In this document: positions 1 to 8,751 of the stretch, one piece after another
Position numbering within the stretch: position 1 is the stretch's first letter
How the letters are laid out: each line of letters opens with the position of its first letter
Assembly (NCBI GenBank): GCA_022340285.1
Contig: JAJDOG010000024.1
Location: 186,001-250,000 of the forward strand
Origin: Betaproteobacteria bacterium
Lineage (GTDB): Bacteria > Pseudomonadota > Gammaproteobacteria > Burkholderiales > SG8-39
Direction of reading: 5' to 3'
Length of the DNA: 64,000 bases
Translations under genes and position numbers: made by a program
Notes under the pieces: model-generated
The model's input: the letters and a program-made list of their open reading frames with translations, nothing else
Database searches by the model: none
What the model was told of the DNA's origin: nothing

Positions 1-576
1 GATCGGGGTCGGACAGTTCGCCGAGGCCTCCGGCACCTTGCGCCTGAGCGCCAGATCGAAATAAGCCTGTGACGGGTCCTTCGAGCACCAGATCGCTTCG
101 GAGTGCTTGCGAAGCTCGGGATGGATGACCGGGAACAGGAACGTATAGATTGTCGCGTCCGTGACTTCCTGGAGCGCGGTATCGAGCTGCCGGCAGGCTG
201 GGCAGTGAGGGTCGGAAAACACGGCCATGATCCGCTTGCCGTTTCCGCGCACCGTCTTGACCGCTTGGTCGAGCGGCAGATCGCTCCACTTCACGGCAGT
301 CAACTCGTCGAGCCGCCGCTCCGTGAGATCGATGCGAGTGCGCGCGTCGATCACGCGCCCGATGAACAGATACTCCGCCTTCTCGTCCGTGTAGACGACA
401 TCGCCTTGAACGAAGATCTCGTACAGCCCGCCGTATGGCGTCTTGGTGACTTTCTCGACCTTGACGCCCGGGTGGCGCGCCTCGAACGCACGCTTCACGT
501 CAGCCTCGTCCGCCAGCGCGGGCAATGCCGCGCCGAGCAGGGCGATTACGGCCGCAAAAACCATCACTCGCTTCAT
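1..576 (-). CDS. dsbC: Thiol:disulfide interchange protein DsbC (3' end cut by window)
   Basis: Periplasmic disulfide isomerase that reshuffles wrong disulfides and is kept reduced by DsbD. The start is the ATG at 576, followed by a signal peptide (MKRVMVFAAVIALLGAALPA, cleavage near ALA-D). An N-terminal dimerisation region follows, then a thioredoxin-like domain with FSDPHCPACR. The active-site cysteines are C125 and C128, so the motif is CPAC rather than the usual CGYC. The second structural cysteine pair of DsbC is also present (AIWCSKD and SANCP near the edge). The 192 codons visible lack the last part of the family's usual length of about 235 residues. The gene is 39 bp downstream of a UbiH-like gene on the same strand. 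The fold assignment is firm; the redox effect of CPAC is inference. Confidence 0.88.
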   Translation of the reverse strand, partial: MKRVMVFAAVIALLGAALPALADEADVKRAFEARHPGVKVEKVTKTPYGGLYEIFVQGDVVYTDEKAEYLFIGRVIDARTRIDLTERRLDELTAVKWSDLPLDQAVKTVRGNGKRIMAVFSDPHCPACRQLDTALQEVTDATIYTFLFPVIHPELRKHSEAIWCSKDPSQAYFDLALRRKVPEASANCPTPI

Positions 577-615
577 TCAGGATCCTTTCCGGCCGGCGTA
601 CCCCGCCGGCATGCT

Positions 616-1776
616 TCAGCCCAGCGCCTGGCGCACAAGCAGATTCTTCAAGACCGGCATTCGGTCGGTTAAGTTCAATCCCGCGTTTCGTATACCGGAA
701 ATAAGTCGTCCGCGCGCGGAAAAGAGCTGCTGCAGCCCGTCGGTGACCCGGCGCATCGCCAGGATCGCCTCGGCCCGCGAGCGGGCGTAGCGGCGCAGCA
801 GCGCGATCTCCCCGCAATCCCGGAACGGCTCTCGCGCGCGCAGCACGTCGGCGAGCGAGCGCCCATCGCCGAAACCGAGATTCACGCCCTGCCCCGCAAG
901 CGGATGGACCACGTGCGCCGCGTCCCCGATCAGCGCGATGCGCGGCGCGACGATCCGCTCGGCCACCAGCAACTGAAGCGGAAAGGCCACCGGCGGCGTC
1001 AGGATCTCAAGATCGCCCAGCACGCCCCGCCCCGCCTCGGCAACACGTTCGCACAGCGCATCGGGCCTCAGATCGAGCAACTCGTGGGCATGCTCGTCCG
1101 GCGTGGACCAGACCATCGACATCCGCGCCCCGGGCAGGGGGAGGTAGGCGAGCACGCCATCGGATCGAAACCACTGATACGCAGCACCGTGATGCGAACG
1201 CTCGCATGAGAAGTTCGCCACGACGCCGCGTTCGCCATAGCCAGCGGCCGTCGCGGTCAGCCCCGCGTGCTTTCGCAGCCAGGATGACGCGCCGTCGGCG
1301 CCGATCACCAGCTTCGCCGCGATCCGTTCGCCGTCCTCCAACTCGAGCGTCGCTTCGCGCTCCTCGACTGCTAGAGCCGCACATCGCGCGGGACTGAACA
1401 GCGTGACGTCATGCTGCGCGGTCAATCCGTCCCACAGTGCGCGCTGCAGGCGCCCGGATTCGACGATGAAGGCGAGCTCGGCCACGCCGGTCTCGTACGC
1501 GCTGAACGACATCTGTGCGCCGGGCGCGTCACCGAAGATTTCCATGCGCCGGACGGCTTGGACGCGCGACGCGTCCAGCGACTGCCATGCGCCGACGGTG
1601 GAAAGAAATGCCGCGTTTCCGGGACTGATTGCATAGATGCGGCTGTCCCAGGGTTCGGCGGGCTGCGGCACCGCACCGGGCTCGACGAGCGCAATCCGCA
1701 AGCCTGCCCCATCCAGCGCCCGCGCGAAGCTCGCGCCGACGAGGCCCGCGCCGACTATTGCGACATCGAAGTCCAT
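616..1776 (-). CDS. UbiH/UbiF/VisC/Coq6-family FAD-dependent hydroxylase
   Basis: Class A flavoprotein monooxygenase, 386 residues, probably one of the ring hydroxylases of ubiquinone synthesis. The N-terminal Rossmann motif is VAIVGAGLVGAS, the internal FAD/NADPH motif is LVIGADGASSWLR, and the C-terminal FAD-ribityl motif is GDAAHVVHPLAGQGVNLG. A second family member (24998-26149) carries the GNAAQTLHP signature of true UbiH and sits after pepP. This copy therefore more likely covers another ring position (UbiI-, UbiF- or UbiM-like). It is transcribed towards dsbC, a pairing I recall from other betaproteobacteria. Which ring carbon it hydroxylates cannot be read from the sequence. Confidence 0.85.
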   Translation of the reverse strand: MDFDVAIVGAGLVGASFARALDGAGLRIALVEPGAVPQPAEPWDSRIYAISPGNAAFLSTVGAWQSLDASRVQAVRRMEIFGDAPGAQMSFSAYETGVAELAFIVESGRLQRALWDGLTAQHDVTLFSPARCAALAVEEREATLELEDGERIAAKLVIGADGASSWLRKHAGLTATAAGYGERGVVANFSCERSHHGAAYQWFRSDGVLAYLPLPGARMSMVWSTPDEHAHELLDLRPDALCERVAEAGRGVLGDLEILTPPVAFPLQLLVAERIVAPRIALIGDAAHVVHPLAGQGVNLGFGDGRSLADVLRAREPFRDCGEIALLRRYARSRAEAILAMRRVTDGLQQLFSARGRLISGIRNAGLNLTDRMPVLKNLLVRQALG

Positions 1777-1816
1777 GGGTAGATTATGACAACGATGCCG
1801 CGAAACCGGTGCACTC

Positions 1817-1862
1817 AGCGGGAAGGAGGGTAACGGGAGGAAACCGGCGGGTTTCCTCCTGT
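1817..1862. repeat. Left arm of 46-bp inverted repeat flanking the tRNA
   Basis: This 46-bp stretch is the reverse complement of 2148-2193 with one mismatch. Its core is itself palindromic: GGAGGAAACCGG followed by its complement, with one imperfect base here. It lies between the UbiH-like gene and the tRNA and could form a hairpin or a large cruciform with the right arm. Confidence 0.85.
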
Positions 1863-1919
1863 CCGCAACCTTCTACTCTGCGATATGGCACTGAACCAGA
1901 GACGAAGGCATGAATAGAA

Positions 1920-1995
1920 TGGTGGCGAGTCAGGGATTTGAACCCCGGACCAACGGATTATGATTCCGCTGCTCTAACCGCTGAGCTAACTCGCC
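1920..1995 (-). tRNA. tRNA with CAT anticodon, probably tRNA-Ile2 (lysidine-modified)
   Basis: A 76-nt cloverleaf with the CCA end encoded (1920-1922). The acceptor stem GGCGAGT pairs perfectly with ACTCGCC. The D arm contains AGCTCAGCGGTTAGAGC, the anticodon stem is CGGA/TCCG, the loop is ATCATAA (anticodon CAT), the variable region contains TTGGTC, and the T loop is GTTCAAATCC. The short D loop and TTGGTC variable region match tRNA-Ile(CAT), whose C34 is changed to lysidine to read AUA, better than elongator tRNA-Met, whose D loop is one base longer. An elongator Met identity is not excluded. Confidence 0.9.
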
Positions 1996-2008
1996 ACGCG
2001 GGGTCCGC

Positions 2009-2038
2009 ATTATAAGGTGGCTAGGCCTCTTGCATCTA
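2009..2038 (-). promoter_or_regulatory. Probable stable-RNA promoter for the tRNA
   Basis: On the minus strand a perfect TATAAT (2014-2009) ends 13 nt before the tRNA 5' end. A weak -35 candidate TAGATG lies 18 nt upstream (2038-2033, three of six consensus bases). The bases after the -10 are a GC-rich discriminator (GCGGACCCCGC), typical of growth-rate and ppGpp controlled stable RNA promoters. Confidence 0.6.
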
Positions 2039-2094
2039 GAGGCCCGTCTGCGAACCGACCCGCGGTGCAATTGGCTGCAATGCGCGGTAGGACA

Positions 2095-2123
2095 CGAACA
2101 GGAGGAAACCGGCCGGTTTCCTC
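2095..2123. repeat. Palindromic repeat, middle copy
   Basis: A 29-bp direct repeat of 2145-2173 with a perfect 24-bp palindromic core (GGAGGAAACCGG and its complement, apart from the last base). With the arms at 1817-1862 and 2148-2193 this makes three copies in under 400 bp. The rest of 2040-2224 holds no gene that I can see. Confidence 0.8.
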
Positions 2124-2147
2124 GACCGCAAGGGCAGAACGTTTCGA

Positions 2148-2193
2148 ACAGGAGGAAACCGGCCGGTTTCCTCCCGTTACCCTCCTTCCCGCT
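2148..2193. repeat. Right arm of 46-bp inverted repeat flanking the tRNA
   Basis: Reverse complement of 1817-1862 with one mismatch. It contains the GGAGGAAACCGG half-site palindrome followed by a purine/pyrimidine-biased tail, and ends about 30 bp before the stop codon of the TRAP permease gene. Confidence 0.85.
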
Positions 2194-2224
2194 AAGAGCG
2201 GGCCGCGCGGAGATGCAAGCCGCA

Positions 2225-4132
2225 CTACTTTGCGAAGGCGCGCGCAGCCATGAAAGACGGCGCCCACGCGGCAATCACAAGCGCGAGTCCTGCGAATTCG
2301 ATCCAGGGAAGAAGCGGGAATAGCAGGCACAGGGCCGCAAGCAGGAACATCGCGCGGCGCCACATGCTGATACGGCCGCGCACGAACTCCGTGCCCTGAA
2401 GTCCGATCGCGAGCGCTGCGTATCCGAACACGTACCGAACCGTTGCGTAGGCGATCGCACCGGAGTCACCCTGTAAGAGGAGCTCGGGCACGTACACGAA
2501 GCTGAAGGGTATGAGCACCAGCGTGGCGCCGAATTTCAGCGCCGCGAATCCGGTCCTCATGGGATCGGCCTGGGCGATCGCGGCCGCCGCGAAGGCCGAT
2601 ACGCACACCGGTGGCGTGATGTTCGACAGGCACGCCGCGTAGAAGACGACGAGGTGGGCGGGAACCTCCGCCACGCCGAGCTGAATGAGCGCCGGCGCCG
2701 CCACCACGGAAAGAATGATGTATGAGCCGGTCGTGCTGCTCCCCATGCCGATGATGATGGAGATCAATGCGACGAGCGCCACGGTGAAGAAGAGCTGACC
2801 GCCCGCAAATTCGACGAGGATCGCCGAGAACTTGAGCCCGAGGCCCGACAGGACGATTCCGCCGATGATGACACCGAGGCTGCCGATGGCGGCGCCGGCC
2901 GAAGTGTTGTTGTGGGCCCCCGCCACGATCGCGTGGAAGACTTTTCGCGGCCCCATTCTCGTATCCGCGCGCAGCCAGGAGAGGACCAGCGACGAGACGA
3001 TTCCCCAGAAAGCGCCGAGATCGGGTGAATAGCCCATGAAAAGCATGCCGATGACCACGACCAGCGGCACGAAGAAGTGCCACCCCCGCCTCAGCACGAC
3101 CCACACTTTCGGAATCTCTTCGGCGGGAAGCCCCTTGAGCCCGGTGCGCAGCGCTTCGAGATCCACCATGAGCAGGACGAACATGAAGAAGAGCAATGCC
3201 GGGATCACGTTCATCAAGGCGATGCTGAGATATTCATGCTGCGTCAGGGTCGCCAGGATGAAGACGCCGGCGCCCATGATGGGCGGCATGATCTGACCGC
3301 CCGTCGAGGCAATCGCCTCGATGGCCCCCGCATGGTGGGGCTTGAACCCGATGCGCTTCATCATCGGGATCGTGAATGTGCCGGAGGCCACGACGTTGGC
3401 CACGGAGGACCCCGAGATGGATCCGAAGAGCGCCGAGCTGAGCGTCGCGATCTTTGCCGGGCCACCGCGCCACTGACCCGTCAGGGCGGTCGCGAGATCC
3501 ATGAAGAATGCCCCCGCGCCGCTGCGCTCGAGAAACGCGCCGAAGATCATGAACGGAAAGACGAAGGTTGCGAACGTGGCGGTCACGACGCCGAACATCG
3601 CCTCCTGCGTGGAATAGGTGAACTCGATGATGCGGCGCACGTCCATTCCGGAATGGGCGAGTTTGCCCGGCAGGTACGGCCCGTAATAGAGCTGCGCCAG
3701 AAAGAGCAGGCAAAGGATCGGAATGGCCGGTCCGAGAACGCGGCGGCTCGTCTCCAGGACCACGGCCACGGCGATGATCCCCATCGCCAGATCCCACTGG
3801 TTGGGATCGCTCACGCGATTGATCGCGTAGTCGACGTACTGGTCCATCCAGTAGCCGATGGATGCGACGGCGAGAACGATGAAGACGCCGTCGACGAGCG
3901 TGGGGCGATTATTCGGCGAGCCGCGCCGGGCCGGATAGCCGAGGAAAACGAGGATCGACGTGAACAGCAGGTACAGCCCGCGGTTGCTCTCGGTCGATAC
4001 GAGCCCGAAGCCGGAGGTGTAGAGATACCAGAGCGAGAAGGCCGCGGCGACCAGCGTGTAGAAACCCGAGAACGCGCCGCTCAGCGTCCGGTTCTTGGTC
4101 TTGATCGGCTCGAACCAGCGTTGTTCAGTCAT
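2225..4132 (-). CDS. TRAP transporter fused permease (DctQ-DctM type, TAXI partner)
   Basis: Inner-membrane secondary transporter, 635 residues, in which the small 4-helix and large 12-helix TRAP subunits are fused, as is usual for systems that use a TAXI binding protein. The sequence is a series of hydrophobic segments with TRAP motifs such as FGSISGSSVANV, IASTGGQIMPPIMGAG and GMGSSTTGSYI. I chose the ATG at 4132 (MTEQRWFEPIK); upstream in-frame codons run into the intergenic terminator. It lies 123 bp downstream of the binding-protein gene. The substrate is unknown; known TAXI systems carry organic acids or glutamate-like compounds. Confidence 0.9.
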   Translation of the reverse strand: MTEQRWFEPIKTKNRTLSGAFSGFYTLVAAAFSLWYLYTSGFGLVSTESNRGLYLLFTSILVFLGYPARRGSPNNRPTLVDGVFIVLAVASIGYWMDQYVDYAINRVSDPNQWDLAMGIIAVAVVLETSRRVLGPAIPILCLLFLAQLYYGPYLPGKLAHSGMDVRRIIEFTYSTQEAMFGVVTATFATFVFPFMIFGAFLERSGAGAFFMDLATALTGQWRGGPAKIATLSSALFGSISGSSVANVVASGTFTIPMMKRIGFKPHHAGAIEAIASTGGQIMPPIMGAGVFILATLTQHEYLSIALMNVIPALLFFMFVLLMVDLEALRTGLKGLPAEEIPKVWVVLRRGWHFFVPLVVVIGMLFMGYSPDLGAFWGIVSSLVLSWLRADTRMGPRKVFHAIVAGAHNNTSAGAAIGSLGVIIGGIVLSGLGLKFSAILVEFAGGQLFFTVALVALISIIIGMGSSTTGSYIILSVVAAPALIQLGVAEVPAHLVVFYAACLSNITPPVCVSAFAAAAIAQADPMRTGFAALKFGATLVLIPFSFVYVPELLLQGDSGAIAYATVRYVFGYAALAIGLQGTEFVRGRISMWRRAMFLLAALCLLFPLLPWIEFAGLALVIAAWAPSFMAARAFAK

Positions 4133-4204
4133 CGTGCACGGCGCATCGCCGCATGAGATTCCGGCCAGGCGACTGCCGGGCGAAGTGACGGGTGCGGGCG
4201 CCCG

Positions 4205-4243
4205 AAAAAACGCGGGCCGGGGCAATCGCGCCGCGGCCCGCGT
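4205..4243 (-). terminator. Intrinsic terminator between TAXI gene and permease gene
   Basis: Read on the minus strand, a perfect 10-bp GC stem (ACGCGGGCCG with CGGCCCGCGT) with a 14-nt loop is followed at once by a T run from 4209. It starts 13 nt after the stop codon of the binding-protein gene and ends about 70 nt before the permease start. Partial read-through would give more binding protein than permease. Confidence 0.85.
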
Positions 4244-4255
4244 TGTGACCGGCTG

Positions 4256-5221
4256 TTATTGCTGCCAGAGGCCCTTCGACTTGTAGTAAGCCTCGGCGCC
4301 GGGATGCATCGGTACGCCGAGCGCGAGGAAGTTCTTGGTATCCGGCTCCATCTGCGCCCAGGCCTTGTGTCCGGCGGCCAACTGCTTCTTGATCTCCGGC
4401 TGGTAGACCAGGGTAAGAATCTCCTCGACCGCCTTGGCCGGAACCCGCTCGTGTGCCACCCAGTAAACGGTCAGGAACGGCAGGTCCACCGCGGGCACGC
4501 CCTTGTACGTCGTTGCCGGCATGGTGTCCTTCACGTAGAAGGGGTAGGTCTTGGTCACCTGCGCCATTTCCGCGTCGGAATACGGCAGCACCACCGCGCC
4601 GCGGGTCTCCGCGATCTCCTTGACTGCCGCAGCCGGTGCGGACGACTGGCAAAGCGCATCGATCTGGCGATTGCCGAGCGCCCGTCCTGCATCGGCAAAC
4701 GTCATCATCCGCGGTTTGACCTTGTCGAGAAGCCCGAGCGCACGCAGGATGTTCGAGCAGTTGAACACGGTGCCCGATCCCGGCGGTCCCAATGCGACGG
4801 TCTTGCCCGCGAGGTCGCCGAGCTTGTTGATACCGGACCCCGGCAAGGTGACAAAGTATGTCGGACCCTTGTACGCCTTGGCGACGCCCCGCATCATGGT
4901 GCCTTTCGCGCCGCCCGCGAACGGTCCCTCGGGCTTCTGCGCCATGAACACGTGCGCGCCGTAGACGATGCCCATGTCGAGCTCGCCCTTGATGATGCGT
5001 TTGGCGTTCTCGGTGGATCCTCCAGTCGTGACCTGATTGATGTTGTATTGGGGAAGCTTCTCGGAAATGATCGTGCCGGCGGCTCCGACCATGTAGTACA
5101 TCACTCCTCCGGGATTGGAACCGCCCCAGGCGATGTTCATCTTGTCCTGCGCAGCGACCGTCTGGGTCAAGCCAAGGCTCACTGCCAGCCCGACTACCAT
5201 GGTGAATACTTTCACTTTCAT
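4256..5221 (-). CDS. TAXI-family TRAP transporter solute-binding protein
   Basis: Periplasmic solute receptor, 321 residues, that delivers its ligand to the fused TRAP permease encoded next on the same strand. The start at 5221 has an ideal ribosome site (GGAGGAAATCACC before ATG) and a Sec signal peptide (MKVKVFTMVVGLAVSLGLTQ, cleaved after AAQ). Family features include the early WGGSNPGG glycine-rich loop, TTGGSTENAKRI, GDLAGKTVALGPPGSGT and a C-terminal helical region. An ORF extended to 5413 is possible but would bury the signal peptide. The ligand cannot be predicted. Confidence 0.9.
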   Translation of the reverse strand: MKVKVFTMVVGLAVSLGLTQTVAAQDKMNIAWGGSNPGGVMYYMVGAAGTIISEKLPQYNINQVTTGGSTENAKRIIKGELDMGIVYGAHVFMAQKPEGPFAGGAKGTMMRGVAKAYKGPTYFVTLPGSGINKLGDLAGKTVALGPPGSGTVFNCSNILRALGLLDKVKPRMMTFADAGRALGNRQIDALCQSSAPAAAVKEIAETRGAVVLPYSDAEMAQVTKTYPFYVKDTMPATTYKGVPAVDLPFLTVYWVAHERVPAKAVEEILTLVYQPEIKKQLAAGHKAWAQMEPDTKNFLALGVPMHPGAEAYYKSKGLWQQ

Positions 5222-5492
5222 GGTGATTTCCTCCACTTTCGTTTTTGACGTGAGCGAAGCGCGACGGCTTGTGTTCGCCGCCTGAAAAGAGGCTTGAGAA
5301 TCGATGCCGCCTCGCCGACCGCCTCGGGGGACGATGATAGTATGAATAGGGTCTACGCGCGGCGGACCCGCCTGGAGAGAGAGGGTCGTCCGCGTCCCCC
5401 CCTGACGCGCCACGGCGTGCCATAGCGTGTAAGAGGACCGCGCCGGAACGCGGGAAATCTCCTAGAATACGGCGTACGTCCAAAAACCAGCG

Positions 5493-5927
5493 ATGAAACA
5501 AGTACTAAACGTCCTGTTGGCCCTGCATGTTGCGCTGCTCGCGGCAGCCGCGTGGGCGCAGCACCGGACGATTCCGAAGGACGCGCGGCGCGGCGAGATC
5601 ACGCACGTCATGGAGAATATCGTGACGGTCAACGGGCAACGAATGAGGCTCGCACCCGGCGCGCAGATCCACGCACAGAACAATCTCACGATCGTGCCCA
5701 CCGCGATTCCGCGCAATTCGCTCGCGGATTACACGCTGGACCGGAACGGCAACCTTTTCAAAGTGTGGATCCTGACTCGCGACGAGGCGGCGCGGCCCAA
5801 TCCGAATTCGCCGGGCGGCAGCTGGCCCGCGGAAGGGCCGACGGGCACGCCGATCCGCCAGGTGCTCCCCAACTCCCCGAGCGGTAACGGCTCCCCAAGC
5901 GGCAACGGGCAAGCCACGCAGCAATGA
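5493..5927 (+). CDS. Small exported protein of unknown function upstream of miaB
   Basis: A 144-residue protein with a clear signal peptide ([20 protein letters not shown], cleaved near AWA-Q). The mature part has a short beta-rich region ([20 protein letters not shown]) suggesting a small OB- or SH3-like barrel. The last 45 residues are low-complexity, rich in Pro, Gly, Ser and Asn, with NSPGGSWP and two copies of PSGNG. Its stop overlaps the miaB start (ATGA), so the two are translationally coupled. A TAGAAT box at 5463 is 24 bp before the start. I do not recognise the family. The PGGSWP motif recurs in the linker of SurA in this window. Confidence 0.75.
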   Translation: MKQVLNVLLALHVALLAAAAWAQHRTIPKDARRGEITHVMENIVTVNGQRMRLAPGAQIHAQNNLTIVPTAIPRNSLADYTLDRNGNLFKVWILTRDEAARPNPNSPGGSWPAEGPTGTPIRQVLPNSPSGNGSPSGNGQATQQ

Positions 5928-7267
5928 AGAAGACGAAGCGGGTCTTCATCAAGACGTTCGGCTGCCAGATGAACGAGTACGACTCGGCCCGCATGGTCGA
6001 CGTGCTCGCAGCCGAAGAAGGCATCGAGGCGACCGGGTGCCCGGAAGACGCCGACGTCATTCTCTTCAATACATGCTCGGTGCGCGAGAAGGCGCAGGAG
6101 AAGGTTTTCTCCGATCTCGGCATGGTCAAGCATCTCAAGCGCGCCAACCCCGAGCTCGTGATCGGCGTGGGCGGCTGCGTAGCGAGCCAGGAGGGCAAGG
6201 CGATCGTCTCGCGCGCGCCCTATGTCGACGTGGTCTTCGGCCCGCAGACGCTGCACCGCCTGCCGGAGCTCATTCGCGCCCGCCGCGGAACCGGGCAGCC
6301 GCAGGTCGACGTGTCATTCCCCGAGATCGAAAAGTTCGACCGCATGCCTCCTCCGCGCGTGGAGGGACCGGCGGCATTCGTGTCGATCATGGAGGGCTGC
6401 AGCAAGTACTGCAGTTTCTGCGTCGTGCCCTACACGCGCGGAGAGGAGATCTCGCGCCCGTTCGATGACGTGATCGCCGAGATCGCCGAGTTGGCCGAGG
6501 GCGGCGTGCGCGAAGTCACCCTGCTCGGGCAGAACGTGAACGCATACCGCGGCGCCATGATGGACGGGGAATGGGCCGACCTCGCGCTGCTGCTCGAATA
6601 CGTTCAGGAAGTGCCCGGAATCGAGCGGGTGCGCTACACCACGTCGCACCCGAAAGAGTTCACGCAACGGTTGATCGACGCGCACGGCGCGTTCGACAAG
6701 CTTGCGCCTCACGTGCATCTCCCCGTTCAATCAGGGTCGGATCGGGTGTTGACCGCCATGAAGCGCGGCTACACCGCGCTGGAGTACAAGTCGATCATTC
6801 GCCGGCTGCGTGCGGCCCGTCCCGATATCTCGATCACTTCGGATTTCATCGTCGGGTTTCCGGGCGAGACCGACGAGGACTTCTCGAGAACCCTGCGGCT
6901 TGCCGAGGACGTTGGATTCGACGGCTCGTTCAGCTTCATCTACAGCCCGCGGCCGGGCACACCGGCGGCAGGCCTTTCCGATCCGACACCGCGCGAGGTA
7001 AAGCTTGCCCGTCTTGCACGGCTCCAAGCTGCGCTGGAGCACGAAGCCCGCCGGATCAGCGCCGCGATGGTCGGCAGGGTCGAGCGCGTTCTGGTCGAGG
7101 GCCCGTCGCGGAAGGATCCGGGCGAGCTCGCCGGGCGCACCGGCAACAATCGCGTGGTGAACTTCTCCGGCAGCCCGCAACTGGTCGGGCAGATGATCGA
7201 AATGCATATCGAGGCTGCGTTGCCTCACAGTCTGCGCGGCCGCGTTGCCGCGCCGTGTCATCAGTAG
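5924..7267 (+). CDS. miaB: tRNA-2-methylthio-N6-dimethylallyladenosine synthase
   Basis: Radical-SAM methylthiotransferase, 447 residues, that adds the methylthio group to i6A37 in tRNAs reading UNN codons. The N-terminal UPF0004 domain has its three cluster cysteines ([28 protein letters not shown]). The radical-SAM motif is [16 protein letters not shown] (CxxxCxxC), and a C-terminal TRAM domain starts near residue 375. The length is normal. It opens a run of coupled genes: miaB, phoH-like, ybeY, corC, lnt. That order matches the Escherichia coli miaB-ybeZ-ybeY-ybeX-lnt locus. Confidence 0.97.
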   Translation: MKKTKRVFIKTFGCQMNEYDSARMVDVLAAEEGIEATGCPEDADVILFNTCSVREKAQEKVFSDLGMVKHLKRANPELVIGVGGCVASQEGKAIVSRAPYVDVVFGPQTLHRLPELIRARRGTGQPQVDVSFPEIEKFDRMPPPRVEGPAAFVSIMEGCSKYCSFCVVPYTRGEEISRPFDDVIAEIAELAEGGVREVTLLGQNVNAYRGAMMDGEWADLALLLEYVQEVPGIERVRYTTSHPKEFTQRLIDAHGAFDKLAPHVHLPVQSGSDRVLTAMKRGYTALEYKSIIRRLRAARPDISITSDFIVGFPGETDEDFSRTLRLAEDVGFDGSFSFIYSPRPGTPAAGLSDPTPREVKLARLARLQAALEHEARRISAAMVGRVERVLVEGPSRKDPGELAGRTGNNRVVNFSGSPQLVGQMIEMHIEAALPHSLRGRVAAPCHQ

Positions 7268-7277
7268 TTCCCCTGCG

Positions 7278-8249
7278 GTGCGTAGCCCAAGCGATTTGAA
7301 AGCAAAACCCGTCGAAGTCCTGCTTGCCCCGGCGGACAACCAGCGCCTCGCGAACCTTTGCGGCGCCCTGGACGAGAACATCCGGCAAATCGAGGCCGCG
7401 CTCGACATCTCGATCGCGCGGCGCGGCGAGCGCTTCACTCTGCGCGGAGCCCCGAGCCAGACCGCGCGCGGGGCACAGCTCCTGCAGAAGTTCTACGCCG
7501 ACGCCCGACGAGAGCTCACGCTGGACGACATCCAACTGGGCCTGGTCGAAGCCCAGCAACCGGCGGAACCGGAAGGCGACGACGCACCGACGCTCGTCAC
7601 CCGGCGCGCCGATCTGCATGGCCGTACGCCGCGCCAGCGCAGCTACCTGAAGAGCATCTTCGCAAACGACGTCACATTCGCCATTGGTCCAGCCGGAACC
7701 GGCAAGACCTACCTAGCCGTGGCATGCGCAGTGGATGCGCTCGAGCGCGATGCGGTCAAGCGCATCGTGCTGGTGCGGCCTGCCGTCGAGGCCGGTGAAC
7801 GCCTCGGCTTTCTGCCCGGAGATCTTGCGCAGAAGGTCGATCCCTACCTGCGGCCGCTCTACGACGCCCTCTACGACCTGATGGGCTTCGACAAGGTCGG
7901 GCGAATGTTCGAGCGAGGTGCGATCGAGATCGCGCCTCTCGCCTACATGCGGGGCCGGACGCTGAACCATTCGTTCATCATCCTCGACGAAGCGCAGAAC
8001 ACGACGCCGGAGCAGATGAAGATGTTCCTGACGCGCATCGGCTTCGGAACGAAGGCGGTCGTCACCGGCGACGTGACCCAGATCGACCTCGCGCGCGGCC
8101 AGACGAGCGGGCTCGTCGCCGCCCGCGTGATTCTCGACGGCGTGCGTGGCATCGCGTTCACGCAGTTCCAGTCGAGCGACGTGGTTCGCCACCCGCTGGT
8201 TGCACGGATCGTCGATGCCTACGAGCGGCATGAGCGGGACGGCAGTTAA
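7278..8249 (+). CDS. ybeZ: PhoH-like ATPase (YbeZ)
   Basis: Cytoplasmic P-loop ATPase of the PhoH family, thought to work with YbeY in ribosome and RNA quality control. Walker A is GPAGTGKT (residues 137-144 from the chosen start), Walker B is FIILDEAQNTTPEQMKM, and the arginine-containing TGDVTQIDL follows. No ATG fits the N-terminus. I chose the GTG at 7278, which clears the miaB stop. A TTG at 7245, overlapping miaB by 23 bp, is the alternative. It overlaps possible upstream starts of ybeY. Confidence 0.93.
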   Translation: MRSPSDLKAKPVEVLLAPADNQRLANLCGALDENIRQIEAALDISIARRGERFTLRGAPSQTARGAQLLQKFYADARRELTLDDIQLGLVEAQQPAEPEGDDAPTLVTRRADLHGRTPRQRSYLKSIFANDVTFAIGPAGTGKTYLAVACAVDALERDAVKRIVLVRPAVEAGERLGFLPGDLAQKVDPYLRPLYDALYDLMGFDKVGRMFERGAIEIAPLAYMRGRTLNHSFIILDEAQNTTPEQMKMFLTRIGFGTKAVVTGDVTQIDLARGQTSGLVAARVILDGVRGIAFTQFQSSDVVRHPLVARIVDAYERHERDGS

Positions 8250-8286
8250 CGCCGTGGCACGGCGTGCAGACGCCGCGCTACGGCGC

Positions 8287-8748
8287 ATGAACCATGCGCG
8301 GCGCGTGCGGCGTCTTGCGGTGACGGTGCAGTACGGGGTACCCCGCGCGGGGTTGCCGGGCCGCGCGAGCCTCGAGCGCTGGGCACGCGCAGCACTGCGC
8401 CGCGCCGCGGACGTGACAGTCCGATTTGTGGGTATCGCGGAATGCCGCGCGCTCAATCGCAAGTATCGCGGGCGGGATTACGCTGCCAACGTGCTAACGT
8501 TCGCGTATCCCGATACGGGACGCACCCTCGAGGGCGACATCGTCCTGTGCGCGCCGGTCGTGGCGCGCGAAGCGCGCGATCAGGGCAAGCCGGTCGCGGC
8601 GCACTTCGCGCATCTGCTGGTGCACGGGCTGCTTCACCTCCAGGGCTACGATCACGAGGAGAACCGGAAGGCGCAGCGCATGGAGGCCCTGGAGAAGCGG
8701 ATCCTCGGGGAGCTCGGCTATTCCGATCCCTACGGGAGGGAGGAGTAA
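8287..8748 (+). CDS. ybeY: Endoribonuclease YbeY (16S rRNA 3' maturation)
   Basis: Zinc-dependent single-strand endoribonuclease involved in 16S rRNA 3'-end processing and 70S quality control. The metal motif is HLLVHGLLHLQGYDH (HxxxHxxxxxH). The conserved LNRKYRGRDYAANVLTF precedes it. The ATG at 8287 gives 153 residues, the normal size. An in-frame ATG at 8230, overlapping the phoH-like gene by 20 bp, would add 19 residues; neither has a clear Shine-Dalgarno. It lies directly between the phoH-like gene and corC. Confidence 0.93.
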   Translation: MNHARRVRRLAVTVQYGVPRAGLPGRASLERWARAALRRAADVTVRFVGIAECRALNRKYRGRDYAANVLTFAYPDTGRTLEGDIVLCAPVVAREARDQGKPVAAHFAHLLVHGLLHLQGYDHEENRKAQRMEALEKRILGELGYSDPYGREE

Positions 8749-8751
8749 GGA

